From contig JAFKJW010000201.1 in NCBI GenBank assembly GCA_017305925.1, forward strand, positions 1 to 54,100: a stretch of DNA of 54,100 nt, given 5' to 3'. The stretch comes from Hyphomicrobiales bacterium. GTDB taxonomy: Bacteria > Pseudomonadota > Alphaproteobacteria > Rhizobiales > Rhizobiaceae. Within the stretch, counting starts at the first letter, position 1, and each line of letters opens with the position of its first letter. A model generated the notes under the pieces. It did no database searches, was not told where the DNA came from, and worked only from the letters and a program-made list of their open reading frames with translations. Positions 1-8,132 of the stretch are shown here, in pieces. Position numbers and translations under genes: made by a program.

Positions 1-256
1 AGGTTCGTGTCGGCCTCGAACTCCTTGACGAAGAACCGGTCGGAGCGGCCATAGGCGCGCCAATCGAGCCTTCGCAGGTCGTCGCCCGGCACGTACTTGC
101 GATACTCGGCGAATTCGACGCTCGACCCGCGATGCGGGCTAGGGTGCCGTCCGGAGACGGACCCCAGCATCGGCTTTCGCGCAAATAGCGGGAAGTTCGC
201 CAGGCGCGAAACACGGCCGAATCGAGGAACGCGCGTTGTCGGCTTTCAGGGAACAT
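1..256 (-). pseudogene. DUF58 protein, 5' part, frameshifted, runs off window
   Basis: Read on the minus strand, the ATG at 256 opens a frame giving FLDSAVF, then the reading continues one frame over as RLANFPLFARKPMLG and leads into SVEFAEYRKYVPGDDLRRLD, the signature of DUF58 proteins that are encoded beside MoxR ATPases. The two halves join perfectly if one base is added near position 207, between the TTT and CGC codons. This makes a one-base deletion (or a base-calling error) the simplest explanation. The 3' end lies outside the window. DUF58/MoxR pairs are thought to act in envelope or metal-insertion chaperoning. The preceding gene ends with what looks like a MoxR tail, so this is probably the edge of a former moxR-DUF58 operon. 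Confidence 0.75.
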
Positions 257-292
257 CAAGAGGCTCTCGCTTCGGCCGGTTTGAAACTCGTA

Positions 293-1126
293 TTACGCGT
301 CGGTGAGCGTTTCCTCAACCAGCCTCCTCGCGATCTGCTTGGCGTCCACGCCTTCCGCCTGGGCGGCGACAAGACGCGGCAGAGCCCGACCCCGATCGAG
401 AAAGCCCTGGTGGACGCCCTTGACGAGCGGTCCCGAACTGGTCGGGATGGCGACCCAATCCGGCGTGCCGTCCAGCGCCTCGGCGATTTCCTGTCCGACG
501 AGCCGCAGCGCATCTACGCCGAAGGGATTGAGAAACGTCGTGGTCAGATTGGCATAACCCCTCTCGGCCGCGATGTCCTGGGCGCGGCGGAAGGAATGGC
601 CGTAATGACCCGCGACGCGTTCGAGCGTCGCGCCGTAGGCGCGGATCTGCGCAAGCTTGCCGTGAGGCGTGGCTTCGGGGCAGCAGATGATCGCCGGAAC
701 TCCGGTCCTGGCGGCGTAGCATGCGGCGGCGGCTCCGGCATTACCGCTCGAGGCACAGACGATCCCGCCGGCGCCAAGAGCGAGAGCCCGCGACATGGCG
801 GCGGCGACCAACCGGTCCTTGAACGAACCGGAAGGATTGCGCGTCTCGTCCTTGACGAAGAGCCGGCCGGCGAAGGCGGGCGAGACGAGACCGGGCGAGA
901 CCTCGCGCAAAGGTGTGTCGCCCTCGCCGAGCGTCACGGCATCCGCAACGAAATCCTGCCTGCGCCACCGGCCGGAAGGCGCAAGAGGCCGATGGACCTC
1001 CAGAATGCCGCCACAAGAGGGGCAGCGATAGACCAGTGCGGGTTCATGCGTCGCCCCGCAGGCGAGGCAGGCAAGCAGCATCCCGTCCGAGGCAGGCGCT
1101 GGGAATGTGGAAAAGGCAGCCGTCAT
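293..1126 (-). CDS. threonine-synthase-like PLP enzyme with foreign (MoxR-like) C-terminal tail
   Basis: Fold-type II PLP enzyme of the threonine synthase group. An N-terminal zinc-ribbon-like pair (CLACG, CPSCGG) is followed by the PLP-lysine motif SGSFKDR and the phosphate-binding loop SSGNAGAAAA. The start is the ATG at 1126, which overlaps the upstream stop as ATGA; an in-frame ATG at 1162 would overlap more. At 277 residues it is far shorter than the usual 350-400. The normal C-terminal region is missing: after AAQAEG the sequence reads VDAKQIARRLVEETL, which fits the last residues of MoxR ATPases. It is last in the catabolic operon and probably lacks full activity. The family call is firm; loss of function is inferred. 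Confidence 0.8.
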   Translation of the reverse strand: MTAAFSTFPAPASDGMLLACLACGATHEPALVYRCPSCGGILEVHRPLAPSGRWRRQDFVADAVTLGEGDTPLREVSPGLVSPAFAGRLFVKDETRNPSGSFKDRLVAAAMSRALALGAGGIVCASSGNAGAAAACYAARTGVPAIICCPEATPHGKLAQIRAYGATLERVAGHYGHSFRRAQDIAAERGYANLTTTFLNPFGVDALRLVGQEIAEALDGTPDWVAIPTSSGPLVKGVHQGFLDRGRALPRLVAAQAEGVDAKQIARRLVEETLTDA

Positions 1127-2235
1127 TGCATCATGCCTCGCCCGGCGACCGGAAAGACGCATTCCACGCGCCGGCCCCTCATCCCCACATACCAGTCGTA
1201 GCGATCCACCGTCGGATCGCAGTGACCGGGAACCAGCCGCACCGTCTCGCCCACCGTGAGCGAGCCGGCAGCCTCGCTGCGCAGGGCGAGCGTTCCATGC
1301 TCGTCCGAGGCCCCGATATATTCGATTTCGGGGCGGCCGAAGACCAGCGGCAGCCCACTGTCCACCGCGACGCCCTTGTGGCCGCAGTCCAGCACCGCCG
1401 TGCCGTCGCGCGGCGCGCTCATCACCGTGCTCAGCACGAAAAGCGATTGCGCGAAATCGGGGCCGGGGCGGTTGCGGGCGTAGTCGGCGTCCATGAAGAC
1501 GTAGGAGCCGGCCTGCAACTCGTTGTAGACCCCGCTCGCCGCTTCATGGGCAAACGATCCCGTGCCGGCTCCGCCGACGATGTCGCAGGAGAGGCCGACG
1601 GCTCTCAGGGCATCCACGGTCTCGGCGGTATTGCGTGCGGCCTGCGCCACCGCGTCACGACGCTGCTCCTCCTCGCGCAGATGCTGCGCCACGCCCTGAT
1701 AGGATTGCAAGCCTCCGAAAACGAGATGCCGGCTCGCCGCGATGCGCCGGGCGAGTGCCACCGCCTGCGCTCCCGGGAGAACGCCGCAGCGCACGCCCAT
1801 CACGTCGATCTCCACGAGCACGCGCATGCGCATGCCGGCGGCTTCGGCGACGCGCTCGATGGCGGCGACGGCGCCTTCATTGTCGGCACAGAGCGAAATC
1901 TCCGCCATCTTCGCCAGCGCGGCGAGGCGCGCGAGCTTGCGCGGCGTGACCACCTCGTTCGAGACAAGGATGTCGCGCACGCCGCCCCACGCCAGCGCTT
2001 CGGCCTCCGCCGGCTTCTGGACGCATTGGCCGATCGCGCCCCTCGCGATCTGCCAATGCGCGATGACGGGCGACTTGTGCGTCTTCGCATGGGGCCGCAG
2101 CCGCACCTTCGCCTTTCGGCAGAACGCCGCCATGCGGTCCATATTGGCTTCCATCAGGTCGAGATCGATGATGGCCGCGGGCGTATCGATCTCGGACTCG
2201 TCCATGCCCGGCTCGGCCGGCGGCCTCTGCATCAT
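1123..2235 (-). CDS. D-threonine aldolase / D-serine dehydratase-like PLP enzyme
   Basis: 370 residues of the DSD1/D-threonine aldolase family (alanine-racemase-like N-terminal barrel). The PLP lysine sits in RPHAKTHK (about residue 51), and the metal-binding His-Cys pair of the family is in PGHCDPTVD (about 337-339). Known members cleave D-threonine to glycine and acetaldehyde, cleave 3-hydroxy-D-aspartate to glycine and glyoxylate, or dehydrate D-serine; sequence alone does not separate these. It follows the GMC flavoprotein by 10 bases and overlaps the next gene by 4, so it is operonic. The nearby aldehyde dehydrogenase would suit an aldolase that releases an aldehyde. Two adjacent ATG codons (2235 and 2232) could serve as start. 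Confidence 0.85.
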   Translation of the reverse strand: MMQRPPAEPGMDESEIDTPAAIIDLDLMEANMDRMAAFCRKAKVRLRPHAKTHKSPVIAHWQIARGAIGQCVQKPAEAEALAWGGVRDILVSNEVVTPRKLARLAALAKMAEISLCADNEGAVAAIERVAEAAGMRMRVLVEIDVMGVRCGVLPGAQAVALARRIAASRHLVFGGLQSYQGVAQHLREEEQRRDAVAQAARNTAETVDALRAVGLSCDIVGGAGTGSFAHEAASGVYNELQAGSYVFMDADYARNRPGPDFAQSLFVLSTVMSAPRDGTAVLDCGHKGVAVDSGLPLVFGRPEIEYIGASDEHGTLALRSEAAGSLTVGETVRLVPGHCDPTVDRYDWYVGMRGRRVECVFPVAGRGMMQ

Positions 2236-2245
2236 GGCGTCGGCC

Positions 2246-3874
2246 TCATGCCGCCAGCGGGCGGCGCGTCGTGCGCGACAGCGTGTCGAAATTGTCGCGT
2301 ATGTAGCCGGCGGCGCGCAGCGCGAGCGCGGAGATCGTCGGGGTGGGATTCACCACGCCGCCGGTCGCCAGCACGCTGCCGTCGACGATGAAGAGGTTCG
2401 GCACTTCCCAGCTCTGATGCCACTTGTTGACGACCGAGCTTTCGGGATCCTTGCCCATGCGACAGGTGCCGATCATGTGCCAGGCCGGCGTGCGATAGAC
2501 ACCTTCCTTGTCGCGGTAGTCGTTCAGCCTGTATTCGAACGCGCCGCAGGCCTTGGCGAGATCCTCCAGCCGGTCGAGCATGTAGTTCATCATGCGCTTG
2601 TCGTTCTCGCCCGGAGCGTAATGCGTGCGTGCGGCCGGCACGCCGTCGGAATCCTTGAGCACCGGGTCGAGGGTGACGCGGTTTTCCGGATTGGGAAGGT
2701 CGTCGCCGATGGCGAAGACGCCGATCGAATGGCCGAAATGGCGCTCGAACCAGCGATGATGATCCTGTCCCCACGGGGCGCGGGCGGAGGTGAACCACCC
2801 GGCGGCAAGCTCTCCGGCCGAAGCGCTGGAGGTGATGCAGTTGAAGTTGAAGCCGTTGACGAAGCCGCGCGAGACGTCCGTCTCGGCGAATTGCCGCGAG
2901 ATCAGCGACGCGATATAGCCGATCTGACCGTCCACCGGCTCATCCACCCACATCTCGCAGGCCACGAGCGTGTGGTGCAGCAGATGGCGGCCCACCTGGT
3001 CGTTGCCGTTGGCCAGGTTGTCGGAGGCCAGCAGCAGGCGCGGCGTGCCGATGCCATTGGCGGCGAGGATGACGATTTTCGCTTTCTGGAAATGCTGGCG
3101 GCCGGTGTTGCGGTCGACATAGTGGGCGCCGGTCGCCCGGCCATCGGGGCCCTTCTCGATCTTCAGGACCCGGGCGTTGATGCGCAATTCGCAGCCGGCT
3201 TCGAGCGCCTTCGGCCAGATCGACATCGAATATTTGCTCATCGAGCCGCGCGCACAGCCGTTGCATATGCCGCAATTGTTGCAGCCCGGCCTGCCGTCAT
3301 AGTCCTGCGTGACCGCGCCGGCCTCGACCGGCCACCAGTGCCAGCCCAACGTGTCGAAGCCGGACGCCAGACGCTTCGCCACCTTGGAAACCGGCATCGG
3401 CGGGGTCGGGCAACGCTCGCGCGGCGGCATCGCACGATCGCCCTGCAAACCGGACACGCCGACCAGCCGGTCGGCCGTCTCGTAGAAATCGGCGATATCC
3501 TCATAAGCGATCGGCCAGTCGGGCTGGAGTCCGTGCTCCGTGCCCTTGCGGAAATCCGAGGGGCGATAGCGCGGCCAGATCGCGCCATAGACATTGGTCG
3601 AGCCGCCCACCGCGTTCCACATCAGGATCTGCGAGGAGTCGGAATTGACCGGGAAGTCGTCCGGATGCGTGCGCTTGTTGACGTCCGGGCTCCATTTGGT
3701 GCGCCGCTGCCAGGTCCAGTCCGAATGCAGGTGCGGATGGTCCTGCGCTTCGACCCACGAACCCTGCTCAAGACATACGACGTCGAGGCCGGCTTCGGCG
3801 AGCACCAGCGCAGCCAGCGAACCGGTGGCGCCGGCGCCGATGATGAGGACGTCGCAAATACGTTCGGCAGTCAT
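2246..3874 (-). CDS. GMC/gluconate-2-dehydrogenase-type FAD oxidoreductase, large subunit
   Basis: 542 residues. The N-terminus carries the FAD dinucleotide fold (DVLIIGAGATGS). Mid-protein is a cysteine cluster CNNCGICNGC typical of the gluconate/fructose/sorbitol dehydrogenase flavoprotein group, and the C-terminus has GTCRMG and VVNPTPTISALAL, the GMC active-site end. The ATG at 3874 overlaps the stop of the small-subunit gene (ATGA), so the longer open frame upstream is not used. Family members oxidise sugars, sugar acids or alcohols and pass electrons to a cytochrome c subunit; no cytochrome gene is present here. The likely role is oxidation of a hydroxyl group in the imported substrate, upstream of the aldehyde dehydrogenase. 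Confidence 0.88.
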   Translation of the reverse strand: MTAERICDVLIIGAGATGSLAALVLAEAGLDVVCLEQGSWVEAQDHPHLHSDWTWQRRTKWSPDVNKRTHPDDFPVNSDSSQILMWNAVGGSTNVYGAIWPRYRPSDFRKGTEHGLQPDWPIAYEDIADFYETADRLVGVSGLQGDRAMPPRERCPTPPMPVSKVAKRLASGFDTLGWHWWPVEAGAVTQDYDGRPGCNNCGICNGCARGSMSKYSMSIWPKALEAGCELRINARVLKIEKGPDGRATGAHYVDRNTGRQHFQKAKIVILAANGIGTPRLLLASDNLANGNDQVGRHLLHHTLVACEMWVDEPVDGQIGYIASLISRQFAETDVSRGFVNGFNFNCITSSASAGELAAGWFTSARAPWGQDHHRWFERHFGHSIGVFAIGDDLPNPENRVTLDPVLKDSDGVPAARTHYAPGENDKRMMNYMLDRLEDLAKACGAFEYRLNDYRDKEGVYRTPAWHMIGTCRMGKDPESSVVNKWHQSWEVPNLFIVDGSVLATGGVVNPTPTISALALRAAGYIRDNFDTLSRTTRRPLAA

Positions 3875-4428
3875 CTTTCGATCCCCCAGCGGGCAGTCTT
3901 GACGGTTTCCAGGTCGAGTTTGGAGGTGTCGAGCGGGACGACGTCCTCGGTGCGGAGATAGGAGCCGCGCTGATGATTCGGCGTGTCGCGCGCCGCATCG
4001 AACGGAGCCATCGGGTAGCCGTGGATATGCGGGTGCTGGGTATAGGGACGCCCGGTCTCGCGGATCGCCTCGACGACGAACGGCGTCTCGTAATAGGCGA
4101 GGACCGCGGCTGTGTAGAGCTTGTCGAACAGATCGGGTTCGATATCCTGGAAGCCTTTCACCGCCGTGATGCGCACCTGCGCATCCGCGCTTTCGAGAGA
4201 GCCGGCGCGCCATCCGACGAGGTCGGCCACCTTCTCCGCCAGATCGCCCGCATCGTCGCCGAACAGCCGCAGGGACAGGATGCCGTGGACCCCGGCCTCG
4301 GAGGCGGATGGCCATCTGTCGCTGCCGGGAATGAGCTCGTCGACGAGGAGGCGCAGCATGCGCGCCTTCTCGCCCGGCGAGAGGCGGGAGTTGCGGTCCG
4401 GTATTTTTGACGGGGGTTGCGGATTCAT
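3871..4428 (-). CDS. gluconate 2-dehydrogenase subunit 3 family protein
   Basis: 185 residues matching the small (subunit 3) partner of membrane-bound gluconate dehydrogenase flavoproteins. Family-like segments are the charged N-terminus LSPGEKARMLRLLVDELIPG and the later YYETPFVVEAIRETGRPY and HIHGYPMAPF. Subunit 3 normally has a twin-arginine leader that exports the flavoprotein as a passenger. Here the N-terminus is hydrophilic (MNPQPPSKIPDRNSR) with no RR motif and no hydrophobic stretch, so the pair probably stays in the cytoplasm. It overlaps the flavoprotein gene by 4 bases, which fits obligate pairing. Eighteen bases separate it from the upstream aldehyde dehydrogenase gene. Confidence 0.82.
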   Translation of the reverse strand: MNPQPPSKIPDRNSRLSPGEKARMLRLLVDELIPGSDRWPSASEAGVHGILSLRLFGDDAGDLAEKVADLVGWRAGSLESADAQVRITAVKGFQDIEPDLFDKLYTAAVLAYYETPFVVEAIRETGRPYTQHPHIHGYPMAPFDAARDTPNHQRGSYLRTEDVVPLDTSKLDLETVKTARWGIER

Positions 4429-4446
4429 GCTGCCTGCGCCTTCATT

Positions 4447-5898
4447 TCAGAGTGTGATCGTCACCATCTTGAGTTCGGTCATGGCCTCCATGGTGTGAAT
4501 GCCGCCCAGGCGGCCAATGCCGCTCTTGGTGCCCGAACCGCCGCCGAACGGCAGGTGGATTTCCCACCAGGTGCTGCCGGCATTGATGTTCACGATGCCG
4601 GCGGGAATGGCCTTCGCGACCTTGACGCCGCGCGTCACGTCGCGGGTGAACACGCCGACGGAGAGGCCGTATTCGCTGTCCAGCGCGAGATCGAGCGCCT
4701 CGTTCTCGTCCTTGAAGGCAAGAACAGGGACCACCGGTCCGAACGTCTCCTCGCGGTTGATCTTCATGTCGCGGGTGACGTCGCGGATGACCGTCGGCTC
4801 GAAGAAGAGACCGCTGCCGAGATCCGGGCGCGGCTTGCCGCCATGCAGGATGCGCGCGCCGGCGGCGACGGCATCGTCTATATGCTCCTTCACCTTGGCC
4901 GCGACCTTGGCGTTGTTCAGCGGACCCATGGTCGTGCCCTGGTGGAACGGATCGCCCGGCACCTGCCTGGCGGCATGCTCGACCAGCTTTTCGCAGAGCC
5001 TGTCGACGACGGAATGATGCGCCAGCACGCGTCCCGTCGCGGCGCAGACCTGGCCGGCGTTGAAGAAGGCTCCGCCCGCGGCCGCAGCGGCGGCCGCATC
5101 GATGTCGGCGTCCTCGAACACGACGACGGGCCCGTTGCCGCCGAGCTCGAGCAGCAGCGGCTTGCCGGCGCCACGCTCCGCGATGCGGCGTCCGGTCGCC
5201 GCGCTGCCGGTGAAGCCGATCGCCGCGACATCGGGATGGACCACCACGGCGTCCCCCGCCGTGGCGCCCTCGCCGATCAGAAGGTTGATCACGCCGGCCG
5301 GCAGGCCTGCCTTCTCGATCACCTCCATCAGCGCGCAGGCGACGAGCGACGTCGAGGGCGCGGGCACCCAGACGATCGTGTTTCCGGTGGCAATGCCCGG
5401 TGCCAGATACTCGACCGGAATATTGACCGGAAAGTTCCATGGCGTGATGACGCCATAGACGCCGCGCGGCTGGCGGATGGTCATGACCAGCTTGGTCGGA
5501 TCTTCGGCGGGCAGCGTCTGGCCTCCCATCTGCTTGACCAGCTCGGCCGCCAGGCGGAAACCGTCGGCCGCCTTCCCGACCTCGCCCGTCGCCTCGGCCA
5601 GGATCTTTCCCTGTTCGAGCGACAGCAGGCGGGCAAGCGCGTCGCGCTGCGCGTCGATCGCGCTGGCGATGGCCACGCAAACCGCGGCGCGCTCGAACAC
5701 CGGGGTCGCGGCCCAGCCGGCGGCCGCGGCCTTGGCGGCGGCAACCGCCCTGGCAGCGGTCTCCCGCCCGGATTTCGGAAGATTGGCGATGGTCTCGCCC
5801 GTGGCCGGATTGACTGCCGGCATCGTCTCGGGCTCGCTCACCCAGCTTCCGCCGATGTAGTTCGCCGTCTTGACGGCAGGCATGTATGGCGCGTCCAT
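4447..5898 (-). CDS. NAD(P)-dependent aldehyde dehydrogenase
   Basis: 483 residues of the aldehyde dehydrogenase superfamily. Visible are the oxyanion asparagine in ITPWNFP (N155), the general base in LLELGGNGP (E251), the nucleophile in GQVCAATGR (C285) and the C-terminal ETFGPVVPV. In the cofactor region the usual lysine of VxKP is replaced (TIVWVPAPST), as in a known ALDH subgroup, so cofactor preference may be atypical. The start is the ATG at 5898, aligned to the family N-terminus; the much longer open frame upstream is a shadow of the deacetylase gene. It lies 14 bases downstream of that gene in one operon. Likely substrate: an aldehyde produced by the GMC enzyme or the PLP aldolase. 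Confidence 0.92.
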   Translation of the reverse strand: MDAPYMPAVKTANYIGGSWVSEPETMPAVNPATGETIANLPKSGRETAARAVAAAKAAAAGWAATPVFERAAVCVAIASAIDAQRDALARLLSLEQGKILAEATGEVGKAADGFRLAAELVKQMGGQTLPAEDPTKLVMTIRQPRGVYGVITPWNFPVNIPVEYLAPGIATGNTIVWVPAPSTSLVACALMEVIEKAGLPAGVINLLIGEGATAGDAVVVHPDVAAIGFTGSAATGRRIAERGAGKPLLLELGGNGPVVVFEDADIDAAAAAAAGGAFFNAGQVCAATGRVLAHHSVVDRLCEKLVEHAARQVPGDPFHQGTTMGPLNNAKVAAKVKEHIDDAVAAGARILHGGKPRPDLGSGLFFEPTVIRDVTRDMKINREETFGPVVPVLAFKDENEALDLALDSEYGLSVGVFTRDVTRGVKVAKAIPAGIVNINAGSTWWEIHLPFGGGSGTKSGIGRLGGIHTMEAMTELKMVTITL

Positions 5899-5912
5899 GG
5901 TTCCGATCCTTC

Positions 5913-7070
5913 CTATTCGGCTGCCGCGGCCACCGTCGCCGGGCCTGTGCCGACGTCGCGGCCGCCGATGACGAGCCCGGCTGCGATGAAGCGCTGCGGC
6001 ACGGTGACGAACTCGCCGCGCGAGTCTTCGAGGGCAAAGGAGCCGTCGCGCAGCTCGAGAATGCTGGCATCGCCGGCCGCGCCCGGCCTGAGCGTACCGA
6101 GCTCCGGCCGCTGGACCGCCTTTGCGGGGTTCACGGTCGAAGCCGCGATGATGTCGCTCACCGACATGCCGAGCGCCAGGAACTTCGACAGGGTCGTCAC
6201 CTGGTCGTAGGCCGGCCCGTCGATGCAGAGCGCATGAATGTCGGAAGAGATGGTGTCGGGCGCGAATCCCTCCGCCATCATGGCGCGCGCCGTCTTCCAC
6301 GAGAAGGAGCCCATGCCGTGACCGATGTCGAAGAGCACCCCGCGCCGGCGCGCCTCCAGAACTTCCGGCTTGACCTTGCCGTGGCCGTCGACGGGCGCGT
6401 TGGGAAAGGGGCGGAAGCAATGCGTGAGCACGTCGCCCTCGCGCAGCCGCGACACGACCGCCTCGTAGGACGGCGGCGGCTCGTCGATATGGACCATCAG
6501 CGGCAGGCCGGTCTCGTCGGCGACCTGCAAGGCGACGTCGAGCGGAGCAATGCCCGCCGGGCCGGAGGCGATGCGGCCGATGCGCACCTTGACGCCGATG
6601 ATCACGTCGCGGTTGGCGTTGATGACCTCGACCGCGTCGCGTGCGGCGAGCAGCCGGATATCGTGGCTCTCGCCAAGCATGACGTTCTTCGAGAAGGCGT
6701 AGATGCCGGCAAAGGAAATGTGCAGATAGACCAGGACCCGCGCCGTCGAGCGCTCGATGACGTGCTTGCGGAAGCCCGGAAAGTTGCCGGGTCCGGCGCT
6801 GCCGGTGTCGACGCATGTCGACACCGCGCTCTTGCGGGCGAATTCATCGGGATCGACGCCGAGCGACGTGCCGCCCCAATAGACGTGGGTGTGCAGGTCG
6901 ATCAGACCCGGCGTGACGATCAGGCCGGAGACGTCGCGCTCCGTCCGGCCGCGCAGGCCGTCTCCGAGGGCGGAAACCTTGCCGCCGGCGAAGGCCACGT
7001 CCGTCACCCGGTCTATACCCTGCGACGGATCGATCACGCGGCCGTTCTTCAGTACAAGTTCATGGGTCAT
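5913..7070 (-). CDS. COG3964-type amidohydrolase / deacetylase
   Basis: 385 residues of the amidohydrolase superfamily. The metal-binding HxH is in GLIDLHTHVYWG, a carboxylated-lysine candidate lies in the VKVRIG region (DVIIGVKVRIG), further histidines are in MVHIDEPP and THCFRP, and the late metal-ligand aspartate is in ISSDIHAL. This is the pattern of the COG3964 group, some members of which (for example Agrobacterium Atu3266) remove acetyl groups from alpha-acyloxy acids such as acetyl-mandelate. Its place directly after the ABC ATPase suggests that it removes an acyl group from the imported compound before oxidation or aldol cleavage. Substrate assignment is inference; the family call is firm. 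Confidence 0.85.
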   Translation of the reverse strand: MTHELVLKNGRVIDPSQGIDRVTDVAFAGGKVSALGDGLRGRTERDVSGLIVTPGLIDLHTHVYWGGTSLGVDPDEFARKSAVSTCVDTGSAGPGNFPGFRKHVIERSTARVLVYLHISFAGIYAFSKNVMLGESHDIRLLAARDAVEVINANRDVIIGVKVRIGRIASGPAGIAPLDVALQVADETGLPLMVHIDEPPPSYEAVVSRLREGDVLTHCFRPFPNAPVDGHGKVKPEVLEARRRGVLFDIGHGMGSFSWKTARAMMAEGFAPDTISSDIHALCIDGPAYDQVTTLSKFLALGMSVSDIIAASTVNPAKAVQRPELGTLRPGAAGDASILELRDGSFALEDSRGEFVTVPQRFIAAGLVIGGRDVGTGPATVAAAAE

Positions 7071-7098
7071 TTCTGCTGGCTTTTCAGATTACGGGTTC

Positions 7099-8118
7099 TC
7101 AGGATTGGTGATTGACGCACTGGCCGCCGTCAGTCGCGAAGAAGCGCAAGGCCTCCCTGGCCGCGCCGAGCGTCACGGTGTCGCCGGGGGCAAGGCCGGC
7201 CGGATCGACGCATGTCGCGCGCACGATGTGGTCGCCGACGGCGACGTCGAGGAATTGGAAAGGCCCGGCCGGCTCGACCAGCAGGAGCTCTCCTTTCAGC
7301 GTGAAGTCGCCGGCAAGCTCCGGCTGCGGCTTGAGGTCGTGCGGACGAACGCCGACGACGTGACCCTCGCGACCGCCGCAGATCTGCGCAGGCAGGAAGT
7401 TCATCTGCGGGCTGCCGATGAAGCCTGCGACGAAGCGGTTCGCTGGTCGCGCATAAACCTCCATGGGCGCCGCGAACTGCTGGACAGCCCCCTGGTTCAT
7501 GACCGCGATCCGGTCCGAGAGCACCATCGCCTCCTCCTGATCGTGCGTGACGAAGATGACGGTGATGCCGAGCTCCTTCTGGAGCTTGCGGATCTCCGTA
7601 CGCATCCGCACGCGCAGCGACGCGTCGAGGTTGGACAGCGGCTCGTCCATCAGGAGCACGGACGGATTGCGAACGATGGCGCGGCCGACGGCGACGCGCT
7701 GGCGCTGGCCGCCGGAAAGTGCCGCCGGCAGCCGGTCCAGAAGCGGCTCGATGCCCAATACGTCCGCCGCCCAGGCCACCTGCTTTGCGACGGTCGTTTC
7801 ATCGAGCTTCTGCTGGCGCAGCGGGAAGGCGATGTTGTCCCGCACGCTCATATGGGGATAGAGCGCGTAGTCCTGGAACACGAGCGCGATGTTTCGCTCG
7901 CGCGGTCCCAGATCCGAGATCTCGTTCCCGTCGAAACGGATCGACCCTCCATTGATCTCCTCGAGGCCGGCTATGCAGTAGAGCAAGGTGGACTTGCCGC
8001 AGCCCGACGGACCCAGAAAGGAAATGAACTCGCCATCCTCGATGGAAAGATCCAGACCCTTGATGACGGCAACGTCGCCAAAACGCTTGCTCAGACCGGA
8101 AATCTTGATCGATGCCAT
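7099..8118 (-). CDS. ABC transporter ATP-binding protein (MalK/UgpC type)
   Basis: 339 residues. Walker A GPSGCGKST, Q-loop VFQDYALYPH, signature LSGGQRQR, Walker B VLLMDEPLSNLD and switch histidine FVTHDQEE are all intact. A C-terminal TOBE-like regulatory domain with VGVRPHDL follows. The MalK/UgpC class energises sugar or polyol-type importers. The start is the ATG at 8118; the long open frame upstream belongs to permease DNA. It lies 14 bases after the fused permease gene and 28 before the deacetylase gene, so transport and catabolism are co-transcribed. Confidence 0.93.
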   Translation of the reverse strand: MASIKISGLSKRFGDVAVIKGLDLSIEDGEFISFLGPSGCGKSTLLYCIAGLEEINGGSIRFDGNEISDLGPRERNIALVFQDYALYPHMSVRDNIAFPLRQQKLDETTVAKQVAWAADVLGIEPLLDRLPAALSGGQRQRVAVGRAIVRNPSVLLMDEPLSNLDASLRVRMRTEIRKLQKELGITVIFVTHDQEEAMVLSDRIAVMNQGAVQQFAAPMEVYARPANRFVAGFIGSPQMNFLPAQICGGREGHVVGVRPHDLKPQPELAGDFTLKGELLLVEPAGPFQFLDVAVGDHIVRATCVDPAGLAPGDTVTLGAAREALRFFATDGGQCVNHQS

Positions 8119-8132
8119 GATGCAGACTCCGT

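Noticed and set aside
913-2391. Long plus-strand open frame opposite the D-threonine-aldolase-type gene
   Set aside because: Arg/His/Ala-rich shadow of the minus-strand gene, which has full family motifs.
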